Shown here: positions 32,441-43,310 of the stretch, in pieces | Position numbering within the stretch: the first letter of the stretch is position 1 | How the letters are laid out: every line of letters begins with the position of its first letter | NCBI GenBank assembly: GCA_964035575.1 | Contig: OZ037855.1 | Coordinates: 186,001 to 250,000, forward strand | Length of the DNA: 64,000 nt | Direction of reading: 5' to 3' | Origin: Rhynchopus sp. YZ270_cl-10 | Taxonomy: Eukaryota > Euglenozoa > Diplonemea > Diplonemida > Diplonemidae | Made by a program: the position numbers and the translations under genes | The notes under the pieces: model-generated | Seen by the model: only the letters and a program-made list of their open reading frames with translations | Told to the model about the DNA's origin: nothing | Database searches by the model: none

Positions 32441-32713
32441 CATATCACCCCCTATTTTTTTTTTTTTTTGTTTGTGTTTTTAAATAAATTTTTAGTGTAT
32501 TTATATCGACAACCCCCCACGGATTCCCTTCAAACGCTTTTTGCACTTAAAGAGATACAAGAGGCAAACTATTCTCAACTCGAGAAAAGTTTTATTTTTT
32601 GTGATCAACACGACCCCAAAACCTTTGATCATTTTCCCCAACAGAAGCATCAATTCTGAAAAACAGACATTTTTTAAAGTCCTATTTTCCATTTTTTAAC
32701 CCTGAAAACACTT
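32441..32713. other. 3' flank of the membrane-protein gene
   Basis: 273 bp of AT-rich DNA, mostly unique, with a 16-base T run near 32455. It is probably the 3' UTR and terminator zone of 32714-35293. Confidence 0.4.
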
Positions 32714-35293
32714 CTACACATTTCGCATTTCAACATCATCGAAGGGGTTAGTTGGGGCCTCCGCACCACGACCCAGGGCGCCTTCAGTCTTCCCACCAGA
32801 GTCTCCAGTCGGGATCCGATTCTTCTTCTTCATGCACACAAACTTCACGAAGCCCGCAGTAAGCACGATGCCCACCACCAACGCCACGATGATGATTGCC
32901 AGGAGCGTCTTGTCATCCCCATCGTCAGAGTCCGCTGCAAGCTCTCTGACAGGAGCTGGGGTCGGGTCCGTCACGTTTCCTCCTGGCGTCGCAGTGTCTT
33001 CCGTTTTCGGCGCTTCTGTAGTCCCCGGACCGACCTGAGGGCTTTCTGTGTCTGGAACAGCCGTCTCTGCGGTCCCCTCCTTTGCTGTGAAGACGACGGT
33101 GCGCAGTCCAGCGTCTGTCGCAATGTATCCTGCAGTGTTGCTGACCACAAAGGGAGACCCCTCGGAAAGCAGTGCCGCAACCTCGTAGCTAGATTCGAGG
33201 CTATTGTTTGGGAGGAAAACGTGAAATCCGGAGGATTTTATTTCAAGAGGCGGGCCGTTTGGGTAGCGCAGGGTCGAAACATCGTCGGCACTCCTGAGGG
33301 AGCGGATCAGGTTGCTTCCTTCGTACGAAACAAACAGACGGGGCTCGTCTGCAGCCTCCACAGCACATCCCGCGCCACGGACGTTGCTGTCCTCTGCGAG
33401 GCGTGGTGAGGGAGGCAGCGCCGCCCCTCCAATGACAGCAACGTCGCCACCTTCCGCAATCGAGAACACCTGAATGCTGTGGTCCTGCACAGCGTACACC
33501 GAATCCCCTGCAGCGCAAATCGCTCTGTACGGTGCTGTGTCATTTTGTGGCAAAGGCACGACACTAGAAACAGCGAAGTTCTCATCAAGGAAGAGCACAC
33601 AGTCATACGACACAATACGCCCCTTTGTAAACGAGGCAAACCGGATCCCGCAGGTTCCAGAACTGTCCACAGTGCTTTCCGAGAGAACTGTCAGGTTGGT
33701 CCCTGCCAGCTCATATGAGATGACGGTATGCGAGACTGTCTGTGGGTCTTGAGTGAGTCCTTGGATACCGATGAAGAGGAGTGTAGTGGGTGTAGCGTCA
33801 GTGTTGTCCGTTGTGAAGAGCATATTGCACACCCGACTCCCATCGGTGCACTGCACAGGAAGCGCCGCCGATGCTGGGAGTGGTGCGATCACAGTGGCAC
33901 CTTCCGTTGTACTGAAGGAGTGAAGCGTCGTTGTTTGCCCGTTCACACCGTTTTCAATGACGTAGAGGAGCGCTTCGTCTCCATCACCACTCACATGGCA
34001 TGCTCGCACTCCACCAGGAAACGCAAAGCGGAGATGTGACAGCAGCATAGACGTAGTAGTGGTCATATCATACACCTGCACAACCCCGCCCCCAACAGCG
34101 TAGGTAGTGTTCCCTGCAGAATGGTGCACAACACAACCACTTTGCGGAAGATGCGGGATCCCAACCGACAGAGTCGACACATCTGCTCCGGTTCGTGTCA
34201 CTTCACTGAGCGTCGCTACCGCAACACTGTCTTCCACACTCAAATAAGACAGAACACTGTTTTCAACATCCGTCGCATTGTTTAGATAACGCAAATCAGC
34301 GGAAAACATCGAATCTCCGGCTACTGTGGAGGGGGAGGAGGACCTTGCTGTTGTCACATTGCTGCTTTCTTGGAGAATGGAGAGATCAATGAAGGATGGG
34401 GTTCCTTCAGACTGCGTGAACAGCATATTAGAGCCAAACACCCATGCGCGTGAGATCGCTTTGTCCAGACCGCTGCAGTCTTCACCACCGTCCGCGTCGA
34501 GGAGGCAGAGCTCGCTTCCACCGTATCCGACGAGGTCTCCATTAGAAACCAGAGGGCTCCATTCAAAGAGATGGGAGACAACTGTTGTCACTTCACGTGG
34601 TTCGGTGGAGGGTGTCGTGGTGACGTTGTCCCACGCAAAAACAGAGCTGTCCCGGTAGTAATACAGTGTGCCTGCAGAGAAGGCGGCGATCCCCATCAGT
34701 GGTGATGTGTCCCCTCCAAGGTCGAGCTGCGCATATAATGTGGTTGTGGACGTAAAGGAGTTCTCGTGGAATGTAATGACCTCTCCAGGGCTCTCATTTG
34801 ATGGGTAATTCGTCGCAAAAAGCAGGGTCCCAGCAGAAGACGTTGTAAAGTGGAGGCCAAAGACGTTGTTGTTTTCCCATTTCAACACCTTCTGAATGGT
34901 AGGTTCTAATGGGTCGCTTACGTCAATGATATAAATCGGGCCTCCGCAAGCTATTGCCAGGGTAGAGTCGATGAGTGCCATCCACTGTGGAGGCGTGCTT
35001 TCTGATCCGTGGTACTCCCCAATCACTGCACCGGGAATGCTGTGGAGAATGTGGGTCCCGGGGCTGAGTTGTGTGGTGTCCTTCTCTTCGTCAGCATCGT
35101 GAGAGACCTCTGTTCTGGTGTGCACAGCGACACCACACCCACCAAAGCTGTACACAACCGACCCCACATACAGAACCTGCGAGACCCCCCCTGCAACACA
35201 GCCAGATGCCTCAAGAGTGTTAACAACAGGTTCTGCCGCCACACCCACAGACACACAGAGAACGCAAAGTGATAATGTGAATGAACGTAGCAT
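32714..35293 (-). CDS. Type I membrane protein with LVIVD-type repeats (paralogue A)
   Basis: A single exon of 859 residues. The start at 35293 gives a clean signal peptide (MLRSFTLSLCVLCVSVGVAA). The ectodomain has beta-propeller-like repeats; the clearest LVIVD-type unit is LAIACGGPIYIIDVSDPLEP, about residues 125-145. Asn glycosylation sequons are frequent. A Thr/Pro/Glu-rich stalk (about residues 735-790) leads to one membrane helix (LLAIIIVALVVGIVLTAGFV, about 795-815), a Lys stop-transfer (MKKKNR) and a roughly 40-residue cytoplasmic tail with NPF, a possible endocytic sorting signal. Near the N-terminus the pattern SGC...YVGSVVY...GGCGV aligns with the gene at 39576-42410, so the two are paralogues. 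It is a likely cell-surface or endosomal receptor; ligand unknown. The ATG follows a C-rich leader. Confidence 0.8.
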   Translation of the reverse strand: MLRSFTLSLCVLCVSVGVAAEPVVNTLEASGCVAGGVSQVLYVGSVVYSFGGCGVAVHTRTEVSHDADEEKDTTQLSPGTHILHSIPGAVIGEYHGSESTPPQWMALIDSTLAIACGGPIYIIDVSDPLEPTIQKVLKWENNNVFGLHFTTSSAGTLLFATNYPSNESPGEVITFHENSFTSTTTLYAQLDLGGDTSPLMGIAAFSAGTLYYYRDSSVFAWDNVTTTPSTEPREVTTVVSHLFEWSPLVSNGDLVGYGGSELCLLDADGGEDCSGLDKAISRAWVFGSNMLFTQSEGTPSFIDLSILQESSNVTTARSSSPSTVAGDSMFSADLRYLNNATDVENSVLSYLSVEDSVAVATLSEVTRTGADVSTLSVGIPHLPQSGCVVHHSAGNTTYAVGGGVVQVYDMTTTTSMLLSHLRFAFPGGVRACHVSGDGDEALLYVIENGVNGQTTTLHSFSTTEGATVIAPLPASAALPVQCTDGSRVCNMLFTTDNTDATPTTLLFIGIQGLTQDPQTVSHTVISYELAGTNLTVLSESTVDSSGTCGIRFASFTKGRIVSYDCVLFLDENFAVSSVVPLPQNDTAPYRAICAAGDSVYAVQDHSIQVFSIAEGGDVAVIGGAALPPSPRLAEDSNVRGAGCAVEAADEPRLFVSYEGSNLIRSLRSADDVSTLRYPNGPPLEIKSSGFHVFLPNNSLESSYEVAALLSEGSPFVVSNTAGYIATDAGLRTVVFTAKEGTAETAVPDTESPQVGPGTTEAPKTEDTATPGGNVTDPTPAPVRELAADSDDGDDKTLLAIIIVALVVGIVLTAGFVKFVCMKKKNRIPTGDSGGKTEGALGRGAEAPTNPFDDVEMRNV

Positions 35294-35453
35294 GTTGTAA
35301 GTGTAAAAGGGGGAGGGGGGAGAGGGGGCTGCTGTGTTGGGGTTTTTGAATAATGTATTGACCCATTTTTTTGACCATTTTAGGGACGGTATCACAATAA
35401 TATTAAATGCAACTGTGGGACAAGTGTTTGTTTGGTTGGGTTCTGACTGACGT

Positions 35454-36191
35454 GTGTTGTGGGGATGTCAATTCGATGTAGCTACATTACTTGGTTTTCC
35501 CGATCCAATTACGGAAATAGTGATGTTACTACCTGAGGACGACAAGCCCCGACGAGGAGGAGGACGACACACCACCCACCATGCGCAAGAACCTCCCACC
35601 GAAGTGCAACGGGCAAGGCGCGCCGAGATGATGCAACGTATCAAAGACAGTGCGAAGGAGAGCGTCATCCGGAGGAGCGTCATCAGCCCCTGCGTCAGCC
35701 GTGTCATCAGCCCCTCTACCAGCCGCATTATCAGCCCCTGCCTCAGCTGCGGCATCAGCCGTGACACCCCCTGTGCGCTCCCCCAAAAACCCCGAGGATG
35801 CCCCCGTTAAACCGGTGTCCAGCCACCGCGACGACCTCCATGGTTATTCTCGACCATGGACGGTTTGCGGCTATTTGTGATTGCGGCAATGTGCCAAGAC
35901 GGGAAGGAGCTGCACAACCGGCGGGCCGACAAGACCCGGTGGAATGTGGAATGTCGGGGGATGGTGGGAGATGGGGAAGACGCAGTCTCCTGTGACTGGC
36001 AAGTGAAGATGAAGGTGGCCGACGGCTACATCATCAAGTGTGAGGCAGCACATACTTGTGTTGGGAGGGCGACCTCCGGAGATGTTATGATTTGCGACGT
36101 AAACATCTGTTCCAGCAGCCACCAAGGCCAGAGTCGTAGCTCTCTCTTGGATCTTAACCCAGACGTCGACAAAACCTACCCCCGAATGTAG
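35454..36191 (+). pseudogene. Mutator-like transposase fragment (zinc-binding N-terminal domain)
   Basis: GC-rich plus-strand DNA between the two membrane-protein genes. In 35856-36191 (112 codons) DKTRWNVECRG, then CDWQVKMKVADGYIIKCEAA ending HTC, reproduces the MuDR-type DNA-binding domain: C...C...H-x-C zinc ligands with W-x-V before the second Cys pair. The frame stops at 36189-36191 with no DDE transposase after it. Upstream (35454-35880) Ala/Ser/Pro-rich and charged frames shift from one to another, as in a decayed N-terminal region. A domesticated short protein is possible but less likely. This is one of the few coding-like plus-strand stretches. Confidence 0.55.
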
Positions 36192-37217
36192 GTTCCAGCA
36201 CGGCTTTCCTATTGTATAGATCACGCCGACAGCAAAGAAAGAAGACTTTGCTGCTGAGCCGGCGTGGAGAAGGGGGAGGGGGAAATTATTGTTAAAATCA
36301 GGTGTGCCAGGTGAGGGAGAGAAAGAAAACGGTACTTTTTTTTTTTCGCCCGAGAGATAGAGTGGAGGTATGAGGGGGGGAAGGAAAAATTTTTGTAAGC
36401 CTTTTGGTGCTTATTTGCCTTAAAAGGGTGGTTGTGGAGGGGGGAGAAAATGGTCTCTACCAGACGCATAGATCCCCGGAAGATGTGATTTTTTTTTTGT
36501 ATCATTTTTTGAAAATAGAAACGTAACACTCACACGATAAAACCCCATGGGAGAGAGGTTGTGAAACGCACATACCTCGACCTGTTTTGGTGAAGAGTGG
36601 CTCTGCAGCGCGGTTCATCCCCCAGAACCGCAAAGTGTGTTCAAAAAATGCTTTGTTTCTATTTCCTCTTTCATGAGGTGACAATAAAATAGAAAAATGA
36701 TATAAAGACATCAAGGTCCTTGAAAAATCACGCAGAGACAAAGAAAAATGTCGTGCACTCTTTTTGAGTGCAGAAAATGAAACAAAAACTAACTAAAAAC
36801 TATAAAATAAAGTAAAAACTGAAGAGAGAGAGAGAGGGAGAGCATCAGAAAAGAAAACAAACCAAATAAATACCCCCACCCCCCAGAAAACACACATAGG
36901 ATGAAATAACATAAGGTGAAAACAAAGCGAAGCTGACGACATGCAGACACCTCAAAGGTCACCTTCAAAAAACAACAAAACCTGCCTTTTTGCATAGCGT
37001 AGCACATCCTCGGATATCTACACTAAATACGACCAAGTTTTCACAATAAAAAGAAATTGAAAGTGTCGCTTGTCGTTCCCTCACCCCCCTTCTTGTAGTT
37101 GTTTGATGCATTGACGCTTCCACACACACTAAAAATCACCTGTTGGGTGGTGGTGTTGCGGAGCACGGTTGGGTGAGTGAACGACGCGACACTTTCCGCT
37201 CACAAAGTAGTGTGCGT

Positions 37218-37260
37218 AAAAAGTGCAAACGCCTCACCGTTCATCGGACGCAGGCACTGA
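37218..37260 (+). repeat. Hairpin/tRNA-like dispersed repeat (copy)
   Basis: AAAGTGCAAACGCCTCACCG then TTCATCGGACGCAGGCACTGA. It combines the TTCATCGG loop of the copies at 2511 and 39020 with the GACGCAGGCACTGA end of those at 3392 and 43846, showing that both belong to one family. Confidence 0.65.
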
Positions 37261-39019
37261 ATAAATCAGAAAACAAAAGGCCAGTGACAAAAGGCAAAAC
37301 AAAAAGGGTCTTTAAATACAAATCCCTCATAGCAGTGTACCTTACATTACCGGTGCACTGGGACTGCTGCCTCCTTTCTCTGCCTCCTTCTTACTCACAA
37401 AAATATCTCCTAACAACATTGAAAACAATTCCCCACCCCTCCCTTCCTTCAAAAAGTACGAAACACTTCGGAGGTTCGCACACAAAAGAGGAGGGTGGGT
37501 GTTGGAAGGGGGTGTCATAAAACTGCGGTGCGGTTATTGGACAAACCCCACCATAAAGCACATGACTATGCGAACGTGAACGGCGGGGGGGTTTCTATTA
37601 TTTCTGTTCCTCCCCCTCCCACCTCCCTTTTTGGTCAGAAAATCTTCTTCAGCCCCATACACTGCACACACACTCTCTGTGCAACATTCCACTCTCAACG
37701 GCCCACAACTGCTTTCACTGCAGCCAACCGATACCGTGGAGAAGACGCTGGGGGTTTGAAACTTAGGCTTTAGACTTCTATACAGAGACGGGTGTTCAAG
37801 GGGAGGGAAGGGAAAGGGGGGGAAAGTGGCTGCTCATGTGTGTGCAGTCTGTCTACTATAAAGACTACACTCCACTACTGGGGGGGTCAGTGTGTAGTGG
37901 GGAGAGACGAAAGGTGAGAGGAAAATGAAGAGAGAAAAAAAAGACTAAACAAATACGGAAACGGAAACGAAAACGGAAAGAAGAAAAATACGTCACAACG
38001 CGTGGAAGACGCCCAAAAAGAGAAAATTCGGGGTAGGTAAGGAGCCTTAGGTTAAGTCACATTTGAAACAGACACATTTATCATGGAGTAATTCCGCACA
38101 GGAAAAATGCCCATAATTCATTTCAAAGACAAGTACGAGATAAACCCCCTCCCCCACCCCCCTCCAAACGAAGTTGTAAACGATGAAAGATGCTTTGAAA
38201 AAAAAAATGCAAAAGGGCCACGTTGGCTTGCCTTGGTTTTGCATATTCTATGATTGTTTTTTTGTGTATTAGTTGCGCACAACGTTTCACCACGCAATGA
38301 TGTTGCAGGTGCACAAAGTTGGGAAAGATGACTCGAACCACGCGCGAAGTCACCTCAAAAGAAAAAAGAAGAAGTGGAAGTTGCAACGTCTCTGTGCAGA
38401 AACGGAGCACAAAAAAAAGAGAGAAATAAAAGAGAAAAGAGTTTTCATTAGAGACCCTTACGTTCTTTTTGCACCTCTCGTACACATACGCATGCACGCA
38501 CAAAACCTCCCCCCTCAAATGGGTAAGTAGTTCCCGCAGAAGTTACCCATTGATGTCAAAAACACAACTCAAATATCAAGAGAAGGATTGATGAATTAAT
38601 GTACCCCTCGGGCACACATCGGGTCAAAAATAAAAAACTTATATCTGAGTTTAAGCTAGTCTGATAAAGAAAGAAACGAAATCAAAAAAAAAAAAAAAAA
38701 AGACTTTTTCGCCGATCGCACCGGACTTTGACTGTGGAGCGTGTAGGGACAAAATCAAAAAACCCTTCCGTGGATAAGTTGTGTCGTGTTTACATCGCTC
38801 TCACCAAAAATTCGGGCACACTCAGATACGTTTTCATTTCCTCCCCTACAACCTTTGCAAGGCAGTTGTCTCAAAAAAAAATAAAACAGAAAGCTATTGT
38901 CAGGTGATCCCATGTCTCTCTCTCTGTGCCTAGTCACCTATACAATAGAAAATAAACTCACAAAAAATTTGGCGTGAAATACAAAGCCATCTCGTGAAAG
39001 TATACCTAAACCTAGAAAG

Positions 39020-39064
39020 AAGTTGGAAGTACAAACGACTCACCGTTCATCGGCGGAGGTACTA
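39020..39064 (+). repeat. Hairpin/tRNA-like dispersed repeat (copy)
   Basis: AAGTTGGAAGTACAAACGAC, CACCGTTCATCGGCGGAGGT, ACT. The left arm GTAC changed together with the right arm GTAC (against GTGC/GCAC in other copies), a compensatory change. Confidence 0.6.
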
Positions 39065-39575
39065 ATAAAAATAAAAAGTGCGAAAAACACGGCCCCAAAA
39101 AAAAATATGGCACTTCAAAGAAAAAGCACTTTTTAAAAACTCTCAAAACGGTTGTTTTATCATGCTGTGAATAATGATAAAATTTAGTTCTTTATGTTTC
39201 AGTTCCAAAGAGGCACACAAAGCCTCGTACACGACACAAACTCTTTTTGCAAAGGAGAAGACAGACATTTCTTTTGACCCAAATAATATTCTGTTAGTGT
39301 TTCAATGAAACAAAAATAAGAAAACTTAGTTAGGTGAGTCTTATCCCTACACAAAGAATCCCCCCGCCCCCTTCGCCCCTCTTTCTCGACACTCTTCTTC
39401 ATCCCTCTATGCCATGTGTCACAGTCCCAGCTCCGTTACACAGAAAGAAACTCATCTCCCTCGCAGGCCCACTGCAGATGCTTCTTCTGCTGCAACAGTC
39501 TTGGCTTGATGAGATTGCACTGTGGTGAGCGCTTTCTTCTCGCCTTGGGGTTTGCACGTTGCTCACACATCAACG

Positions 39576-42410
39576 CTACTTTGTCACCACCGAGCCACAA
39601 GAACTGCCCGGCTGTGAAAACGATGGCACCACACCTTGTGCTGCACACCTGCGCATGTCTTCCAACGCCTTCTCGTCGTCGTCGTCGTCCCCTCCATCGT
39701 CCAGCATGCTGATGAGCTTCAGCAGGCCCAGCACAACACAGAACACCAGGAGGCTTGACACTGACACCAGTACAATCAGCGCTGTCTTGCTGCCGCCATC
39801 ACTGCCGTCGTCGTCGTCGTCGTCATGGCCATGCCTGCGCCTTCCGTGGTGCCCACTCTCACTGTCGTCATCGCTATCCTCGTGGCCGTGAGTATGACTA
39901 CCTGTCACACCAGCCCCCATTATCCCATCCCCATCCTCAGAATCACTGAATAAACGAGCTGACTGGAGACCATACCCGGCTGCGGCAGCGTATATGAAGC
40001 CGTCGGAGGAGGTGACTACTTTAGGCTCGTAGTTGTATTTGTTTTCATTACGGCATACTGCGTGCTGCGCAACGATGCGAGGACACGTTGGGTCCGTGAA
40101 AAGATCCAAAACCGCAAACCCACCACGGATGGGAAGCACCGACAGCATGGTCACATCCTCTACTGGCGTTTGGTGGATCAGCGCTGCCTCTGCTGCGTCA
40201 GACGCTGCCACGGTCTTCACCAGCTCGACGCTGAGGGTGGGCCCACGCCGTCCTTGATCACGCTCCGTCAAACGCAGAACAGAAATGCGCTGCGACACAG
40301 CACCAATACTGTAAAAGAGAAAGCTGTTGCTGCCTGTATCTATCCTATTGCTCGGGATCACACCGCTGCCTGGTTCAGGAAGGCCTTCGGAGAGGTCTGC
40401 GGATAGGGTCACTTTGTAGTAGTCACCTACGTGAAAGACACATCCATTTGCGAAGAGGAACGCACCACGGACGGACTGAAACTGCACATCACTGCACAGT
40501 GTCGTTGCGTTGGAACGAAGGTACCACCTCTGCGACGCGCTGACGTGGTACACCGCGATGATAGACGACGCGACGTCCTTGAGGGTCGCCGCCACGAACA
40601 CCGTACTGCCGTTGGCGAAGACGGAAATGCTTTCCAGGTCGTGCCTTGCCTTGAACGGAAGCGGATGAGGAGACGTCCGTCCTATCAAACTGTCGCTGTG
40701 CCCCTGCACTGCACCGCCTCTCCCAAACCGTTCATCACCAATGTCATAGCTGTGCAACGCATCGCTTGCCACCACAAGAAACCGGCCCGCAACAATGGTA
40801 CAGTCTTGCACAAACGCACTCTTCCCTGGAGTCACCGTCTTGAGGAGGTGCGGAGTATCTGGACTGGAGATGTCGAACGTCAAAACAGCGGTACGTTGCA
40901 CATAGTACATCTCTGGCTTCGTTGGGTGGCGGATCAGGCAGGTACCAGAGGTTTTGCTTTTGCTGTCTACGGGCTGCGATGAAAAAGGACCTCTCGTCAA
41001 CCCAGTTGTGGAAGTGTTCACCGCAACGATCATACGATCTGCGTAGTTGAGGTCAACCACCTTGACGATCTGCACTGCGGATCTCGGGGTGTTGAGGATC
41101 ATGGCCACATGGTTGCGTGAAGCGCTGACCGCAACACTACTTACACTGAAGACACCGGACATACAGCCCAACGACCTCGCAAAGCGAAGACCGTCTCCTC
41201 TCCCCAACGTGAACGCTTCGGTGTACGTCTTCCTCACTATACCCCGTGTTGACATAGTCACCATAACGGTTTTTCTTGATCGATCATACGTCAAACGCTC
41301 AAAGGACATTGAAGAACGGAACGGCGCCGTCGGCGGTGCTCCCGCAGTCACATTGCCCCGCGGTGCGGATGTGATATTTCCGTTGTCTGTTTTCGGCAGT
41401 TTTGGTGGCTTAGTGGAGTTTCTCCACCTTCTCGATGGCCCCGACGGACGTCCCCTACCTGGAAGCCCTCTCCCATTCTGCGGTTCTTCCACTTCCTCGG
41501 CGATCTCGGCTTCTGAGACGTCATCCGAATTGACGCCGTCATCATCATGCCTTACCGCCCTCCGAAGCTGCGTGCAGTGTCTCCCTTCAAAATCATATGT
41601 CCTACTGTGGTAGCACACCTCCCGAGGGGAGTACCCAAGCAGAACGTTCTCGGTGATTGCCACAAAGCGTTTTTTGGTGTGCGGAAAGATGCTGGTCTGA
41701 AAAGGGTACGCCGCCTCAGACACATCATATACGATTGCAAAGTCGGCAAACACCACAACCAAGGTGCGTCCGAAGCACTCCAGCACCGGAGCACCATCTT
41801 CCTCACCCAAATCGAGCACCGCGGTTTTGATCGGAACGTCCCGTTGATACAGCTCGATGCGATACGAGATTGCTTTTGGGGGTGCGTTGTGCACTTCATA
41901 GAGCACAACCCAATGTGGCCCATTGTCCGTCTCCACCACTGCCACACTGTGAGAAACCGCGCCGTGGATGGGTATGGTGGTCCGCAGGGTCGGAGCAGAT
42001 GGAGAGGAGACGTCGAGAAGCGCGGTACCCAGAGGTCCGTTCGCTATGGCGACTGTGGTGCCGGAGTGTGAGAGGCGGGTGCGAGGGGGGCCGCCCCTCT
42101 TGCTGCCTTCGAGCACCACACTGCGGAGCACCTCCGTGCGTGTCATATACCGGTCAAAGATGTCAAGCCCACACCCATTCGCGACATACAGCACATCCCC
42201 CACCCAACGGACCTCATGAAGCTCTGCCGCAGTGCATGAGGTGCGTATAATTCGTGTTCCAGTGCCGCTTGGTGGCGGTGGTGGTGTAGGGGGTGCGGCA
42301 GAAGGCTGGGAGCGGTGGTTGTGGTGGTGGTCGGAGCCATCCCAGCCATCCCAGCAGTGGACGCCTGAGGACGCGAGGAGGAGAAGCGGGAGAATGTGAT
42401 CGCGTCGCAT
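39576..42410 (-). CDS. Type I membrane protein with LVIVD-type repeats (paralogue B)
   Basis: A single exon of 944 residues. The start at 42410 gives a signal peptide (MRRDHILPLLLLASSGVHC) after a C/A-rich leader. The ectodomain opens with RTSCTAAELHEVRWVGDVLY and ANGCGLDIFDRY, matching the N-terminus of the gene at 32714-35293. A clear LVIVD repeat follows (VAIANGPLGTALLDVSSPSA), and another later (VLTFDISSPDTPHLLKTV). A low-complexity insert (about residues 290-350) is acidic then basic. Before the membrane is a His/Asp-rich stalk (GHHGRRRHGHDDDDDDG) that could bind metal or respond to pH. One membrane helix (about 875-900) is followed by a poly-Asp tail. It is a likely surface protein; the His/Asp stalk separates it in function from its paralogue. 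Confidence 0.8.
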   Translation of the reverse strand: MRRDHILPLLLLASSGVHCWDGWDGSDHHHNHRSQPSAAPPTPPPPPSGTGTRIIRTSCTAAELHEVRWVGDVLYVANGCGLDIFDRYMTRTEVLRSVVLEGSKRGGPPRTRLSHSGTTVAIANGPLGTALLDVSSPSAPTLRTTIPIHGAVSHSVAVVETDNGPHWVVLYEVHNAPPKAISYRIELYQRDVPIKTAVLDLGEEDGAPVLECFGRTLVVVFADFAIVYDVSEAAYPFQTSIFPHTKKRFVAITENVLLGYSPREVCYHSRTYDFEGRHCTQLRRAVRHDDDGVNSDDVSEAEIAEEVEEPQNGRGLPGRGRPSGPSRRWRNSTKPPKLPKTDNGNITSAPRGNVTAGAPPTAPFRSSMSFERLTYDRSRKTVMVTMSTRGIVRKTYTEAFTLGRGDGLRFARSLGCMSGVFSVSSVAVSASRNHVAMILNTPRSAVQIVKVVDLNYADRMIVAVNTSTTGLTRGPFSSQPVDSKSKTSGTCLIRHPTKPEMYYVQRTAVLTFDISSPDTPHLLKTVTPGKSAFVQDCTIVAGRFLVVASDALHSYDIGDERFGRGGAVQGHSDSLIGRTSPHPLPFKARHDLESISVFANGSTVFVAATLKDVASSIIAVYHVSASQRWYLRSNATTLCSDVQFQSVRGAFLFANGCVFHVGDYYKVTLSADLSEGLPEPGSGVIPSNRIDTGSNSFLFYSIGAVSQRISVLRLTERDQGRRGPTLSVELVKTVAASDAAEAALIHQTPVEDVTMLSVLPIRGGFAVLDLFTDPTCPRIVAQHAVCRNENKYNYEPKVVTSSDGFIYAAAAGYGLQSARLFSDSEDGDGIMGAGVTGSHTHGHEDSDDDSESGHHGRRRHGHDDDDDDGSDGGSKTALIVLVSVSSLLVFCVVLGLLKLISMLDDGGDDDDDEKALEDMRRCAAQGVVPSFSQPGSSCGSVVTK

Positions 42411-42574
42411 TGTGTTGGGTTTTGTGTGTGTGGGGGGGACGTTCCCTCCCAAGAGCACGCCCTGGAGGTTTATAGGTGTGTTGGTGGAGGGGGGATGGGG
42501 AGGGGGAGGGGGAGTGAAATCGCAGTTTGGTTTTGCATTTTTTTTTGCAAGCAAAGTGCCGAACAAATAATGGC

Positions 42575-43310
42575 AACGTGTTCGGGAATATGTCGCGACA
42601 TCCACTGCAGATGCTACGCTGCAGCATCTCTACACCAAATCTCAGTCAATGCTGAAGCGGATAAAGTACCAGCTGCTGAAGCGGGCACTGAAGGTAGACT
42701 ACACCTCGCTGACGTGCAGGTCATGGGACGTGACCGGGATACCTCGAGCGGTGTACAGTGATGTCCCTCGGTGCAAGGTGGAGATTGACGAGATGCGATG
42801 CTCGCCGAGGAGTGTATGTGCAAACGAAGGCAGAAGTGGTGCGTGCTGTAGAGGGGAACGTGTCCAACGCCGGCCTAACAGACAGCTTTGAGAATGGATC
42901 AGCCGCTCCTCACCGCCAGCAACTCGGAGGACATGATGCGCACGGTGAATGTGATGACTACCACCTTGCAAAACAGAGGGGGAGGAGAAGGCAGACATGC
43001 TACCAACGGGAGGTCATGAACTACCTCGTCGGATTAGTGGTGGGTTGTGTACCGCGCCTGTCGTTGTTGCAAGCACTGTCGCCTGCACCGGTTGCACACC
43101 TGGCTGCACAACCCGAAGTCACTGCGGCGATGCGAGATAATGAGTTCAGTTTGCAAGATGCCCACACGCTGTGTGCAGCTGTCACGAAATGGGAATACTA
43201 CAAATCCAAGACCACTGAGACAACAGAGGTGCAAGACAAAGGGGACACCTCTGTGTGCAGTACTGTATGCAGCAAAGCCTGCGATAGGACGAGAGGGATG
43301 GTTGTGTTCT
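42575..43310 (+). pseudogene. Possible decayed gene, unidentified
   Basis: Base composition is like that of the host genes and unlike the flanks. The open frame ending at 42891 reads YVATSTADATLQHLYTKSQS then MLKRIKYQLLKRALKVDYTS, which looks like real protein. Further on, other frames give AAMRDNEFSLQDAHTLCAAV and a Cys/His-rich YRACRCCKHCRLHRLHTWLH. No single frame covers the region, and I find no convincing set of introns. I recognise no family. It is either a broken gene or a multi-exon gene that I failed to assemble. Confidence 0.35.

Larger units (their letters stand above)
36192..39575. other. Gene-free AT-rich DNA with hairpin and tRNA-like repeats
   Basis: No gene supported. Repeats: 37218-37260 and 39020-39064 (GTGCAAACGCCTC type), 37310 and 38971 (short copies of the 100-bp repeat), 38590-38620 (degraded ATGTAC hairpin). 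ACGGAAACGGAAACG simple repeat near 37955. Confidence 0.5.

Noticed and set aside
37955-37980. Telomere-like ACGGAAACGGAAACG repeat
   Set aside because: Only a few imperfect units inside ordinary spacer DNA; no telomeric array.
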